Shown: piece after piece, positions 50,981-60,276 of the stretch
Position numbering within the stretch: position 1 is the first letter of the stretch
Layout of the letters: the number at the start of each line of letters is the position of its first letter
Assembly: GCF_002150505.1 (NCBI RefSeq)
Contig: NZ_MSSV01000003.1
Span: 1-64,000 of the forward strand
Length of the DNA: 64,000 bases
Reading direction: 5' to 3'
DNA from: Algoriphagus ratkowskyi
GTDB lineage: Bacteria > Bacteroidota > Bacteroidia > Cytophagales > Cyclobacteriaceae
The notes under the pieces: generated by a model
Told to the model about the DNA's origin: nothing
Database searches by the model: none
The model's input: only the letters and a program-made list of their open reading frames with translations
Position numbers and translations under genes: made by a program

Positions 50981-52206
50981 TGGATTTGACCCAGTTTCAT
51001 AGGGCCGACTTCCAACAATTTGTGCAGGATCATCTTAAAGAAGATCCTGCACTTTTACTTTTTAGGTATCTGGGAAAAACAGATTTTGACCTGAAAGATG
51101 CTGTGCAACAAATCTCTGCTCGACAAAAAGCAGCCAAAAAACTCCCTTCTTGGGCATCCAATCCGCAATTAATTTTTCCGGCCTCCATTTCTTTGGAGCA
51201 AAGCTCATCTGAGCAAACAGCAGAATTCAAAGCTAGAGACAGAAAAGGAAAACTCATGATAGACCTCACTGGAGGCTTCGGAGTAGATTTTTTTTACATG
51301 AGCCAAGGCTTTGAAACGGGGATTTATTGCGAAAAGCAACCTGAACTTTTCCAGATTTCTAAGTATAATTTGGAGCTATTGAAACCCTCCAAGGGTTCGG
51401 AACGCTTGGAGGGTTCAACTAGAAAGCTCGAGTTTGTCGAGGGAGATGGGTTAGATTTTTTGGAAAAAACAAACCTGCACTATGAACTAATCTACGCCGA
51501 TCCGGCGCGCAGGGGAAAAGGCAATCAGAAGTTATACAAACTTCAGGATTGTGAGCCCGATGTGGTCAGTTCTTGGGAAATGATGAAAAGTAAAACCGAT
51601 TCAATCTTGCTGAAAGTATCGCCAATGCTCGATATCTCCCAGGCGCTTACTGAACTTCCTGACATACAGAAAGTGCAGGTAGTCTCGATGAAAAATGAGG
51701 TGAAAGAATTGCTCTTATATTGGAGCAAAGGAGGAGTCGAATCTCCTTTAAGCATAGAAGCTTTAGATTTAGGAGCGAAAGAAACCAGTTTTTCATTTGA
51801 ACCCAGTGAGGAAGAAAATATCTCCTCTACAATAGGAGAAGTGGGCAATTACTTAATTGAGCCTTTTTCAGGAATATTGAAAGCTGGAGCATTTAAGACT
51901 TTTGGAGAGCGATTTAATTTGAGAAAACTAGACCCAAATAGCCATTTGTACACTTCATCAGAGGCTCCTTCCGGAATTCCAGCTAGAGTATTCAAAGTAA
52001 TTCAAGAAGTGCAGCCTAAGAAAGCTGAAATCAAAAAACTATTTCCTGCTGGGAAGGTGAATGTGATCACAAGGAATTATGCAACAGGATCAGAAGCACT
52101 GAAGAAAAAACTAAGCGTTAAAGACGGTGGAGATGACTTTTTGATTGGGACAAAAACGCAGAGTGGATTTAAGGTCTTCTGGAGTAAGCTGGCAAAGTGC
52201 GAGTAG
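50980..52206 (+). CDS. THUMP-like domain class I methyltransferase (PG_1098-type)
   Basis: This 408-residue protein has an N-terminal helical domain, a Rossmann methyltransferase core (LMIDLTGGFGVDFFYMSQGF, residues about 93-112; GIYCEKQPELFQISKYNLELL; LIYADPARRGKGNQKLYKLQ with the DPAR motif) and a C-terminal THUMP-like region. Members are thought to modify RNA; the target is unknown. Residues about 135-146, KPSKGSERLEGS, are encoded by a 33-base near-perfect palindrome at 51383-51415 that looks like an intergenic repeat inserted in frame between the first two core strands. The gene overlaps asd by 1 base. Confidence 0.88.
   Translation: MDLTQFHRADFQQFVQDHLKEDPALLLFRYLGKTDFDLKDAVQQISARQKAAKKLPSWASNPQLIFPASISLEQSSSEQTAEFKARDRKGKLMIDLTGGFGVDFFYMSQGFETGIYCEKQPELFQISKYNLELLKPSKGSERLEGSTRKLEFVEGDGLDFLEKTNLHYELIYADPARRGKGNQKLYKLQDCEPDVVSSWEMMKSKTDSILLKVSPMLDISQALTELPDIQKVQVVSMKNEVKELLLYWSKGGVESPLSIEALDLGAKETSFSFEPSEEENISSTIGEVGNYLIEPFSGILKAGAFKTFGERFNLRKLDPNSHLYTSSEAPSGIPARVFKVIQEVQPKKAEIKKLFPAGKVNVITRNYATGSEALKKKLSVKDGGDDFLIGTKTQSGFKVFWSKLAKCE
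51383..51415 (+). repeat. REP-like palindrome inserted in frame in the methyltransferase gene
   Basis: The left half AACCCTCCAAGGGTTC and the right half GAACGCTTGGAGGGTT are reverse complements apart from one base, around a single central G. This word is familiar as a dispersed intergenic palindrome of Bacteroidota. Here it lies inside a coding region, keeps the frame (11 codons) and encodes a charged, flexible stretch. Confidence 0.75.
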
Positions 52207-52343
52207 ACGGATTGGAATTCTACGATAGAGATTTGAGATTACAAATTCCGTATAGCGCGCTTCAGCCCTTATTGATTTAAGCTAAAAAGTATACCTATGT
52301 CGTACGCGAAACCTTAGTTCATGTAGCGGTTATAAAGAAAAAT

Positions 52344-52363
52344 GTGAAGGATTACTCCTTCAC
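52344..52363 (-). terminator. Terminator overlapping the DUF4834 gene end
   Basis: GTGAAGGA (52344-52351) pairs with TCCTTCAC (52356-52363) around 4 bases; on the minus strand it is followed by ATTTTTCTTT. The stop codon of the DUF4834 gene (52352-52354) is in the loop. Confidence 0.75.
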
Positions 52364-52609
52364 ATCTTCATAATCGACGTATTCTCCGCCCTTAATATTC
52401 TTATGGGGTTTTTCTTCCTGCTTGTTTGGAATGTAATCTACTATAATCTCATCCTTCGATGCAGCGGTATGACGCTGAGCACGTTGCTCTTCTTTAGCCA
52501 CTTCGCTTACATGTCTGGCAAATTTTGCCAATTTACTTCTAAGAAAATATCGGATCAGTTGGCCTAGTAGCCAACCAACTCCGAGCACAATTATAAGAAA
52601 TTTCCACAC
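52352..52609 (-). CDS. DUF4834 membrane protein
   Basis: This 85-residue protein has one N-terminal membrane helix (WKFLIIVLGVGWLLGQLIRYFL), a basic helical stretch (RSKLAKFARHVSEVAKEEQRA) and the characteristic end KNIKGGEYVDYEDVKE. It fits DUF4834, a family of small single-pass proteins known mainly from Bacteroidota. The function is unknown. It lies 121 bases downstream of carB on the same strand and may be a separate unit. Confidence 0.82.
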   Translation of the reverse strand: MWKFLIIVLGVGWLLGQLIRYFLRSKLAKFARHVSEVAKEEQRAQRHTAASKDEIIVDYIPNKQEEKPHKNIKGGEYVDYEDVKE

Positions 52610-52730
52610 AATAGGTTAACGTTTTATTAGTACGTCCGCTATTTCACTAAGCAAAATAGCGAAGCATATAGAATAAGTAAAACTTTATAAGTTATCCAAC
52701 TTCTGTCACCGGTCTTCCTGCCCCTTCTTC

Positions 52731-55550
52731 CTATCTACTTAAATACAGATTTCTTTCTGCGTAGATTTTCAAGAAATAATCATCCATCAGATCGTCTATA
52801 AAGTAAATAGCTTCACCGGTAGATTTCATTTCTGGACCCAATTCCTTATTTACTTTCGGGAATTTATGGAAAGAGAAAACTGGTTCCTTGATTGCATAAC
52901 CCTTTTTGTAAGGTTTGAATTCAAAGTCAGTCACTTTTTTCTCTCCTAACATCACCTTTACGGCATAGTTTACATAAGGTTCTCTATATGCTTTGCAAAT
53001 GAATGGTACCGTACGAGAAGCTCTAGGATTTGCTTCAATGATATAGACCTTGTCGTTTTTGATGGCAAACTGTATGTTAATCAAACCGACAGTTTTCAAC
53101 GCTAAGGCAATTTTCTCAGTGAAAATTTCGATCTGACGAATTACCAAGTCGCCCAAATTGTATGGAGGAAGTACAGCGTAAGAATCTCCAGAGTGAATTC
53201 CCGCTGGCTCGATGTGCTGCATGATACCGATGATATACACATTCTCTCCATCACAGATCGCATCCGCTTCAGCTTCGATAGCTCCTTCTAGGAAGTGATC
53301 CAGCAAAATCTCATTATTAGGGATATCTCTCAAGACTTCCACTACATGTTCCTCAAGCTCTTTCTCGTTGATCACGATCTTCATCCCTTGACCACCTAAC
53401 ACGTAGCTAGGACGAACCAAAAGTGGGAAACCGATAGTCTTGCAAAGCTCTAGTGCTTCGTCAGTATTGTGAATTGTACCAAACTCAGGATAAGGAACAT
53501 CCAGATCTTTCAGAAGAGAAGAAAATCTACCTCTATCTTCTGCCAAATCCAATGCTTCAAAACTAGTACCGATGATCTTAATTCCGTATTTCTCTAGTTT
53601 TTCAGCAAGCTTCAGTGCCGTCTGACCGCCCAACTGAACGATCACACCCTCAGGCTGCTCGTGAAGGATGATCTCGTAAATATGCTCCCAGAATACTGGC
53701 TCGAAATATAGTTTATCTGCAATATCAAAGTCAGTAGAAACCGTCTCTGGGTTACAGTTGATCATAATTGTCTCGTAGCCGCATTCTTTTGCTGCCAAAA
53801 TCCCATGAACACATGAATAATCGAACTCAATCCCTTGACCTACTCGGTTTGGTCCTGAACCTAGCACAACTACCTTTTTACGATCTGACTTTACGGACTC
53901 ATTTTCTGAGCCAAAAGAGGAGTAGTAATATGGAGTCTTCGCTTCAAATTCTGCCGCGCAAGTATCTACTAATTTATACACTCGCTTGATCCCCATTTCG
54001 GTGTAACGCTTATCGAAAACTTCGCTTTCCAAGCAATCAAGTAAATGTGCGATTTGACGGTCAGCATAGCCTTTACGCTTGGCCAAATCCATCATTTCCA
54101 CCGGAATAGTATCTATTTTAAATTTCCCTATCTCTCTTTCTAGGTGAATTAACTGCTCGATTTGCTTCAAGAACCATTTGTCGATCTTAGTCAAATCTTG
54201 AATCGTACGGAAGGAAATTCCTAGTTTAAATGCATCATAGATGTGGAACAATCTGTCCCAGCTTGGATTTGCCAAGGAGTACAGAATTGCCTCTTGGTTA
54301 CGCAGCTCTTTACCATCAGCTCCAAGTCCATTTCTTTTGATCTCAAGGGACTGACAAGCTTTTTGAAGTGCTTCCTGGAAGTTTCTTCCGATTCCCATCA
54401 CCTCACCTACCGACTTCATCGATAGACCAAGTCTTCTGTCAGCACCTTTAAATTTATCAAAGTTCCAACGAGGGATCTTTACGATCACATAATCTATAGA
54501 AGGCTCAAAAAATGCGGAAGTAGTACCCGTAATAGAGTTTTTCAACTCATCTAAATTATATCCTAATGCGAGCTTAGCTGCTACCTTCGCGATTGGATAA
54601 CCAGTCGCTTTGGATGCCAAAGCTGAAGAGCGAGAAACTCGTGGATTGATCTCAATACCTATAATTTCAGAATTGTCAGGACTTACTGAGAACTGCACAT
54701 TACAGCCTCCGGCAAAAGTCCCTATGCTATTCATCATCGTGATCGCAAAATTTCTCATGCGTTGATACGTCGTATCAGGCAAAGTCATCGCTGGAGCTAC
54801 CGTGATAGAATCTCCAGTGTGCACTCCCATCGGGTCAAAGTTCTCGATAGAGCAGATCACGATCATGTTACCTATAGTATCGCGCATCACCTCCAGCTCA
54901 TATTCCTTCCAACCAATGATGCTCTGTTCGATTAACACTTCGTGAACTGGAGAAGCTTGAAGGCCTGCTACTAGAGCTGCTTCAAATTCTTCTTCTTTTT
55001 CCACAAACGCACCTCCTGCACCACCTAAGGTATAGGAAGCTCTGATAATTAATGGAAAACCAATATCTTGAGCAATTTCCTTCCCTTGAAGGAAAGAAGT
55101 AGCAGTACCACCTTTACATACTCCCACGCCGATTTTTTCCATCAGCGCTTTGAATTTCTCACGGTTCTCTGCAGTATCGATCGCATCGATATCCACACCG
55201 ATCATTTTCACACCATATTTTTCCCACACTCCACCTTTTTCGCAATCAATCGCAAGATTTAATGCCGTCTGACCACCCATGGTAGGAAGAACAGAATCAA
55301 TATCTGGATGATCTTTTAAGATTTGCACGATGGATTTCTTTTCCAAAGGAAGCAAATACACATTGTCTGCAGTGACCGGATCTGTCATAATAGTCGCCGG
55401 ATTCGAGTTGATCAGCGTAACGATGACCCCTTCTTCGCGAAGTGATCTGGACGCTTGAGAGCCTGCATAATCAAATTCGCAAGCTTGACCGATGACGATG
55501 GGACCTGAACCAATGATGAGAACGTGTTTGATACTGCTATCTTTAGGCAT
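52731..55550 (-). CDS. carB: Carbamoyl-phosphate synthase large subunit, lacking the C-terminal regulatory domain
   Basis: The call covers 939 residues. The start MPKDSSIKHVLIIGSGPIVIGQ at 55550 fits the family; the frame upstream is noncoding. Two ATP-grasp halves are present: the first with SNPATIMTDP, GGQTALNLAI, LGGAGGAFVEKEEEFE and EINPRVSRSSALASKATGYP; the second with VVLGSGPNRVGQGIEFDYSCVH, NCNPETVSTDFD, VRPSYVLGGQGMKIV and EANPRASRTVPFICKA. It stops at EMKSTGEAIYFIDDLMDDYF, where the roughly 1070-residue E. coli enzyme goes on into the MGS domain that binds UMP and ornithine. It makes carbamoyl phosphate for pyrimidines and arginine. No carA is adjacent. Confidence 0.95.
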   Translation of the reverse strand: MPKDSSIKHVLIIGSGPIVIGQACEFDYAGSQASRSLREEGVIVTLINSNPATIMTDPVTADNVYLLPLEKKSIVQILKDHPDIDSVLPTMGGQTALNLAIDCEKGGVWEKYGVKMIGVDIDAIDTAENREKFKALMEKIGVGVCKGGTATSFLQGKEIAQDIGFPLIIRASYTLGGAGGAFVEKEEEFEAALVAGLQASPVHEVLIEQSIIGWKEYELEVMRDTIGNMIVICSIENFDPMGVHTGDSITVAPAMTLPDTTYQRMRNFAITMMNSIGTFAGGCNVQFSVSPDNSEIIGIEINPRVSRSSALASKATGYPIAKVAAKLALGYNLDELKNSITGTTSAFFEPSIDYVIVKIPRWNFDKFKGADRRLGLSMKSVGEVMGIGRNFQEALQKACQSLEIKRNGLGADGKELRNQEAILYSLANPSWDRLFHIYDAFKLGISFRTIQDLTKIDKWFLKQIEQLIHLEREIGKFKIDTIPVEMMDLAKRKGYADRQIAHLLDCLESEVFDKRYTEMGIKRVYKLVDTCAAEFEAKTPYYYSSFGSENESVKSDRKKVVVLGSGPNRVGQGIEFDYSCVHGILAAKECGYETIMINCNPETVSTDFDIADKLYFEPVFWEHIYEIILHEQPEGVIVQLGGQTALKLAEKLEKYGIKIIGTSFEALDLAEDRGRFSSLLKDLDVPYPEFGTIHNTDEALELCKTIGFPLLVRPSYVLGGQGMKIVINEKELEEHVVEVLRDIPNNEILLDHFLEGAIEAEADAICDGENVYIIGIMQHIEPAGIHSGDSYAVLPPYNLGDLVIRQIEIFTEKIALALKTVGLINIQFAIKNDKVYIIEANPRASRTVPFICKAYREPYVNYAVKVMLGEKKVTDFEFKPYKKGYAIKEPVFSFHKFPKVNKELGPEMKSTGEAIYFIDDLMDDYFLKIYAERNLYLSR

Positions 55551-55835
55551 TAGATGTTGAGGTTGAAGAGAAAGTTTTGCTTGAGTCCAAATTGGGGCAA
55601 AATTAAAAAAATATTCTGAAGGGGCATGGTAAAACACAAAGAAATCCCCAACTCTAGAAAACTTACTTGTTAATTAATCCATGATTTTATTCTTATTTAG
55701 GCAAAAAATTGGGGTAATGTAATTGGTTTACCAAATATTGACATCTATTATTGCCATATAATTAATTGACAATTAGAATATAATTTCCTTCCATGATTCA
55801 CCAGAAGAACTTAATCTATTAAACCCAGCTACTAC

Positions 55836-56831
55836 ATGCCTTATAGAATTATCACGCTTGGCGAAATAATGCTCCGACTATCTACGCCAGGTTTCGAGCG
55901 ATTTATAAACACCAGATCCTATGATGTGGTTTATGGCGGTGCGGAAGCGAACGTAGCCGTCTCACTTGCAAATTGGGGTCAATCAGCTGCTCATGTGACT
56001 GTTTTTCCTACAAATGAAATTGGCAGAGCTGCGACAAACACCCTGCAATTCGCTGGAGTAGATACTTCCCTCATCCAATTCAATGAAGGACGAATGGGGA
56101 TATACTTCGTGGAAAATGGGGCTATGCAACGCTCTTCAAAAATTATTTACGATCGCTTCGATTCCGCTTTTTCTAATCTGAATCCAGATGATTTCGATTG
56201 GGAAAAGATATTTGAAGATGCTGACTGGTTTCACTGGACAGGAATAACTCCTGCAGTATCCCAAGCTGCAGCAGACCTTTGCTTAGCTGCCGTAAAAGCG
56301 GCTTCTAAACTTGGGGTGAAAATTAGCGCAGACATCAATTACCGCCGAAATCTATGGCAATATGGTAAGGGTCCAATGGATATTATGCCCGAATTAATTG
56401 AACCTTCCCACTTGATTATTGCAGGCTTGACGGACTTCGAAAACTGCATGGGAATCACAGACACGGACTATTTGCAAGCTTGTGAGAAAGCTAAAACCAT
56501 GTGTCCTTCTCTCAACTATGTCTCCACCACTCATCGTGACTCTATCAGTGCATCCGAAAATGATCTAAATGGTGTCCTCTGGAATGGCGAAGCAATGCTC
56601 GAATCCAAATCCTATGAAATGACACATATTGTGGATAGAATAGGCGGAGGAGATGCCTACATGGCAGGGTTGATCTATGGCTTACTCCACTTTGATGATC
56701 AAAATGCACTGGACTTTGCTGTGGCAGCTTCCGTTCTAAAACACTCAATCCCAGGAGATGCAAACTTTGTCTCCATAGACGAAGTGAATCAACTGGTGGA
56801 AGGAAAAAATATTGGTAAACTTTTACGCTAA
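55836..56831 (+). CDS. kdgK: 2-dehydro-3-deoxygluconate kinase
   Basis: This 331-residue PfkB-family kinase shows IITLGEIMLRLSTPGFERF at the N-terminus, the sugar-binding YGGAEANVAVSLANWG, ADINYRRNLW and the ATP/anion-hole motif IVDRIGGGDAYMAGLIYGLL near residue 265 with the catalytic Asp. The pattern fits 2-keto-3-deoxygluconate kinases. It is encoded 8 bases before a KDPG aldolase, so the two convert KDG to pyruvate and glyceraldehyde-3-phosphate, the end of uronate breakdown. No upstream uronate genes or regulator are in the window. Confidence 0.92.
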   Translation: MPYRIITLGEIMLRLSTPGFERFINTRSYDVVYGGAEANVAVSLANWGQSAAHVTVFPTNEIGRAATNTLQFAGVDTSLIQFNEGRMGIYFVENGAMQRSSKIIYDRFDSAFSNLNPDDFDWEKIFEDADWFHWTGITPAVSQAAADLCLAAVKAASKLGVKISADINYRRNLWQYGKGPMDIMPELIEPSHLIIAGLTDFENCMGITDTDYLQACEKAKTMCPSLNYVSTTHRDSISASENDLNGVLWNGEAMLESKSYEMTHIVDRIGGGDAYMAGLIYGLLHFDDQNALDFAVAASVLKHSIPGDANFVSIDEVNQLVEGKNIGKLLR

Positions 56832-56839
56832 AAACAACT

Positions 56840-57502
56840 ATGCGATTTTCAAACAGTGAAATGCTACAAGCCATGAGTGAAACAGGAATGATTCCTGTAT
56901 TCAATCATGTAGATATAGAAGTAGCTAAAGGCGTGCTTGATGCCTCCTATAAAGCGGGAATTCGAGTTTTTGAATTCACCAACCGAGCGACGAACTCTTT
57001 GGAGGTTTTCAAAGAGCTGTATAATTACGCAGGTAAATATCCGGATATGGTGATGGGTATAGGTACTATTTTTACTAGAGAGGATGCAAATGCATTTATA
57101 GAAGTTGGAGCAGATTTTATCGTTTCTCCGGCTTTGATCCCTGAACTAGCCGTGCATTGCAATTCCAAAAATGTATTCTGGATTCCAGGTTGTGCAACGA
57201 TGTCTGAGATTTTTCAGGCGAAAAAGCTCGGAGCTACACTGGTGAAAGCATTTCCAGGAAATGTGGTAGGGTCTGCATTTGTAGCTGCTGCTAAGTCTGT
57301 ATATCCTGAACTTCACATCATGCCAACCGGCGGGGTAGAGCCAACGGAAGAAAACCTGAAAGAATGGTTTGATGCTGGTGTGCATTGCGTGGGAATGGGA
57401 TCTCAGCTTTTCAAAAAAGACTGGATCAAGAATCAGCAATACGATCTCTTGGAAGACAAAATTGCGGAAACTTTAAAGATTATACAGGGTTGTAAGCTGT
57501 AA
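56840..57502 (+). CDS. eda: KDPG / 4-hydroxy-2-oxoglutarate aldolase
   Basis: This 220-residue class I aldolase shows SETGMIPVFNHVDIEVAKGVLDA, GIRVFEFTNRATNSLEVF (Glu of the active site), GIGTIFTREDANAFIEVGADFIVSPAL and the Schiff-base Lys in GATLVKAFPGNVVGSAF, then MPTGGVEPTEENLKEWFDAG. It is directly behind kdgK and takes its product, 2-keto-3-deoxy-6-phosphogluconate. It is followed by a palindromic terminator. Confidence 0.95.
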   Translation: MRFSNSEMLQAMSETGMIPVFNHVDIEVAKGVLDASYKAGIRVFEFTNRATNSLEVFKELYNYAGKYPDMVMGIGTIFTREDANAFIEVGADFIVSPALIPELAVHCNSKNVFWIPGCATMSEIFQAKKLGATLVKAFPGNVVGSAFVAAAKSVYPELHIMPTGGVEPTEENLKEWFDAGVHCVGMGSQLFKKDWIKNQQYDLLEDKIAETLKIIQGCKL

Positions 57503-57504
57503 AT

Positions 57505-57559
57505 ATTGTAAGTGGTAAAAGTAGTAAGTGGTATTCTATAATTACTTACCACTTACAAT
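57505..57559. terminator. Long palindromic terminator between eda and the acetyltransferase
   Basis: ATTGTAAGTGGTAA (57505-57518) pairs exactly over 14 bases with 57546-57559; an inner copy of GTAAGTGGTA at 57523-57532 offers a second partner. The right side is T-rich. It probably serves both convergent genes. Confidence 0.75.
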
Positions 57560-57560
57560 T

Positions 57561-58067
57561 TTACTTTTTTGCAGAAGTGATCAACTCATAATACTGCTCC
57601 AGTAACGGCACTCCAAAATTCCGTGATTTCATTTCACTAATTTTACGGAAGCCCATCTTTTCATACAAACTAACCGCAGCTTCTAATCCTGAAGTAGTAT
57701 ATAAATAAGCTGCATCATAGTTACGATCATGATAGAAATCCATCCATTCCTTCATCAATCTGCTTCCGATTCCAAACCCACGAAATTTTTTCGCCAAGAT
57801 AAAATACCTCAACTGCGCACGGTTTGCGGGCCTATGCATGAGTAAAACAAAGCCCACCATTTTCCCTTCACTCTCTACTACCCAAACTTTGTCTTTTTTC
57901 AAATTGTAGGCTCGATAGAATTCAAGCAAACTTTCCATCACATAAGCTTCAAAGCCAATCCCAAAATCATGCTCCTCGGCATAGACTCTCCCATGCAATG
58001 CCGCTATCTGTCCAAGATCGCCAGGAGTAAGGATATTTCTAATTAAAAATTCAGGTGCGGTTTGCAT
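57561..58067 (-). CDS. GNAT family N-acetyltransferase
   Basis: This 168-residue protein has the acetyl-CoA site AQLRYFILAKKFRGFGIGSRLMKEWMDF near residue 90 and YLYTTSGLEAAVSLYEKMGFRKI after it, like MarR-associated or small-molecule acetyltransferases. The N-terminal part, GDLGQIAALHGRVYAEEHDFGIGFEAYV, is typical of a group often found in fusion with MarR regulators; here there is no regulator domain. The target is unknown. It is convergent with eda. Confidence 0.88.
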   Translation of the reverse strand: MQTAPEFLIRNILTPGDLGQIAALHGRVYAEEHDFGIGFEAYVMESLLEFYRAYNLKKDKVWVVESEGKMVGFVLLMHRPANRAQLRYFILAKKFRGFGIGSRLMKEWMDFYHDRNYDAAYLYTTSGLEAAVSLYEKMGFRKISEMKSRNFGVPLLEQYYELITSAKK

Positions 58068-58307
58068 TCATTTAAAATAGAGAAAAAATGGTGGAATCTC
58101 CCTGGGTGGGACTTTAAAAACTTATTTTAACTGAAGAAGATTTTCACTTTTCACTCTTAATCCTAAAAAGATTCTTGAATGAAACTCCTTGCATGAACGC
58201 AAACAGACACTAAAAACGATAAGCTAACTACAAAGTCCTGCTTCTGGAGAAGCATGACAACTGTGCATTGCGAAACCTCCGTGCCCACTGCAGTTATACC
58301 CAAAAAA

Positions 58308-58332
58308 ATAGCCATCCAAATTGGACGGCTAT
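58308..58332 (-). terminator. Intrinsic terminator of the UPF0158-like gene
   Basis: ATAGCCATCC (58308-58317) pairs with GGACGGCTAT (58323-58332), one G-T pair, around 5 bases; on the minus strand it runs into seven T. It lies 5 bases beyond the stop at 58337. Confidence 0.85.
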
Positions 58333-58336
58333 GCTT

Positions 58337-58774
58337 TTATTCTTCAGTGTAGTTGAAACTATCAACTTGTTCTTTGATCCAGTCGTAGTATTTTTCCTTA
58401 CGGAATTCGACCCAATCCTTTTTGTATTTGGAGTCCTCGATCAAAAACTTAAATGCTGTGTTTGCCTTGGGCTTGGTCAGTGAACTCACCAAATCGTCGG
58501 CTAGATTTTTTTCTTTGACCCTACGGTCAATAAAATCCTGCATCATCTGATGCTCTTGAGCAGGTTCCATCTGTGTGAACTCGGCGTAATTGTCCGGGTT
58601 TTCCTCGATTTCATCCAGAACATCTTCTTCAGCCTCAGTCAGATCATAATTATAATAATCCTCATCATCCGGCATCTGATGAATCCTTTTCTTGTCGATC
58701 TGATAGAAACAGATCATTCCTTTGAGTAATTGGGTTGAGATAAGGTCTATCTCCTTTTCAGTAAGCGAAAGCAT
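58337..58774 (-). CDS. UPF0158-like protein
   Basis: This 145-residue acidic cytosolic protein opens with TEKEIDLISTQLLKGMICFYQIDKKRIHQMP and ends with an alternating aromatic/charged helix DSKYKKDWVEFRKEKYYDWIKEQVD, which matches the layout of UPF0158 (a short N-terminal helix, an acidic middle, and a W-x-x-FR pattern). The middle DDEDYYNYDLTEAEEDVLDEI is strongly acidic. The function of the family is unknown. It has its own terminator. The family assignment is moderate. Confidence 0.65.
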   Translation of the reverse strand: MLSLTEKEIDLISTQLLKGMICFYQIDKKRIHQMPDDEDYYNYDLTEAEEDVLDEIEENPDNYAEFTQMEPAQEHQMMQDFIDRRVKEKNLADDLVSSLTKPKANTAFKFLIEDSKYKKDWVEFRKEKYYDWIKEQVDSFNYTEE

Positions 58775-58869
58775 TGGTGGTTTACAAAATTTTCAGAAAA
58801 ATAGTGAAAGTCAACTTGTGATCAAATTCAATTCGTAAGTAAGCAATTGAAGCACCAATATAATTGGAT

Positions 58870-59517
58870 TTACTCATTTGAATCAAGAATTTTTGAAAGC
58901 ATTTCAACATCAATTTCATGACCTCCGGCAAAAGTTAGTTTTTTCACGTCCTTTTCCAGTTTTTCGGTCAATTCCTGCTGGATTTCAATGCTTTCGGGAG
59001 TGACAAATTCATCCTGATCTCCAATAACTAGTGTGAACTTTGTCTTAGAAAACTTTTCTCTCGCAGCTTCCAACTCCATATCCTGAGCAAAACCTCCTGC
59101 CCAAAGCACCAATTGATCCACCTTACCTGACCATCGACTTGCCCAACGTGTGGCTGTAGCTCCACCCTGAGAGAAACCTAGTACATTGATTATTGGTTTA
59201 TCCTGATACTGCGAAAGCAAATCCTCCATCAGCTGATCTAGAAAACGGTGATTGTTTTCAATCGCTAGCTCACGCTCGTGCTTCGTCATCCAGTTAGCTC
59301 CTACTCTTCCCGCGAAGCCTCTGAGATAGCCATAGTTCGTCGCTTCAGGCGCGACAAAAAGTCGATCGTAAGAATCAAAGCCTTGAAATTTTCGAATAAA
59401 AAACTCAGCCAATTGTCCGTAGCCATGCAGAATCAACCAGATTTCTTTCTCCTGAAATGTAGGCTCATGAGAGACAGAATACTGCGCTTGATACTGAAAA
59501 TTGATACTTTTCTTCAA
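58870..59517 (-). CDS. Alpha/beta hydrolase (esterase/phospholipase-type)
   Basis: This 215-residue cytosolic protein has the alpha/beta hydrolase pattern: oxyanion strand IWLILHGYGQLAEFFIRKF, nucleophile Ser in NVLGFSQGGATATRWAS (about residue 116), acid in VIGDQDEFVTPESI and catalytic His in FAGGHEIDVEML. It resembles small carboxylesterases of the phospholipase/thioesterase group. It lies 4 bases after cdd on the same strand and so shares its transcript; no functional link is evident. Confidence 0.88.
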   Translation of the reverse strand: MKKSINFQYQAQYSVSHEPTFQEKEIWLILHGYGQLAEFFIRKFQGFDSYDRLFVAPEATNYGYLRGFAGRVGANWMTKHERELAIENNHRFLDQLMEDLLSQYQDKPIINVLGFSQGGATATRWASRWSGKVDQLVLWAGGFAQDMELEAAREKFSKTKFTLVIGDQDEFVTPESIEIQQELTEKLEKDVKKLTFAGGHEIDVEMLSKILDSNE

Positions 59518-59521
59518 AATT

Positions 59522-60004
59522 CTAAGCGTTCAGATTGTCAAACTTGAAAGGCAAAAGTGTCTGAATTCCGTGGAATCGGAGCACTGTACCATCCGGATTT
59601 TGAATCAAAATAGAGATTGGTTGATTGAATCTAATTTCCACTTCATTGATCGTCTGTCGGCAGAGTCCACAGGGCGAAACTCCCGCCCAGATTTCTTCGC
59701 CCTTCCTACGAGCCACAATCGCGATTTCGGTCACTCCTAGATCCGGGAAATTTGCTCCCGCATAGCCTAGCACCAAGCGCTCTGCACATACCCCAACAGG
59801 AAAGCTGATATTTTCCTGATTGCTGGATTGTAGGATTTCTCCGGACTCAAGTCGCACAGCTGCACCCACATGAAAGTTAGAATAAGGCGCATAGGCGCTT
59901 TCAGACACTTTTCTAGCCCGCATCATCAGCTGCTGCTCCTTGATGTTCAGTTCCTCCCAAGCTAGTTCTTCAAACTCAGCTTCTATTTTAATTTTCTTGC
60001 TCAT
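59522..60004 (-). CDS. cdd: Cytidine deaminase
   Basis: This 160-residue enzyme deaminates cytidine and deoxycytidine. Zinc ligands and the catalytic Glu are in FPVGVCAERLVLGYAG (Cys73, Glu75) and SPCGLCRQTINE (Cys112, Cys115); the nucleoside site is YAPYSNFHVGAAV and QENISF. It is about 25 residues longer at the N-terminus than the usual tetrameric form. It is followed by the hydrolase gene 4 bases on. Confidence 0.93.
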   Translation of the reverse strand: MSKKIKIEAEFEELAWEELNIKEQQLMMRARKVSESAYAPYSNFHVGAAVRLESGEILQSSNQENISFPVGVCAERLVLGYAGANFPDLGVTEIAIVARRKGEEIWAGVSPCGLCRQTINEVEIRFNQPISILIQNPDGTVLRFHGIQTLLPFKFDNLNA

Positions 60005-60175
60005 CGTTGGCTAAATTGGAATTTCCCTAACGATTAATGTAGGGAATTGTTCCTTCTAATATTCTGGTCTCAATTTTTTACCCTAAAATATATTCTCCAT
60101 TTTAGCCATAATTAGGAGCATTCATAATCTTGCACGTTAAACTACTTACAGTAAAATTTGGTGCTTAATTGAGCC

Positions 60176-60210
60176 AACTCCCCCTTTTTTAAAGGGGGTA
60201 GGGGGATTTG
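60176..60210. repeat. Short CCCCCTTT palindromic repeat
   Basis: CCCCCTTT and AAAGGGGG pair to form a stem, followed by TAGGGGGATTT. This word is familiar as a dispersed intergenic repeat in Bacteroidota. It lies in the region upstream of the saccharopine dehydrogenase gene. Confidence 0.6.
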
Positions 60211-60276
60211 GGTACTTGACATTACTTTATGAGTTTTACCCGCAGGGTTACTAAAAATAGTATAGATCGATTAAGC

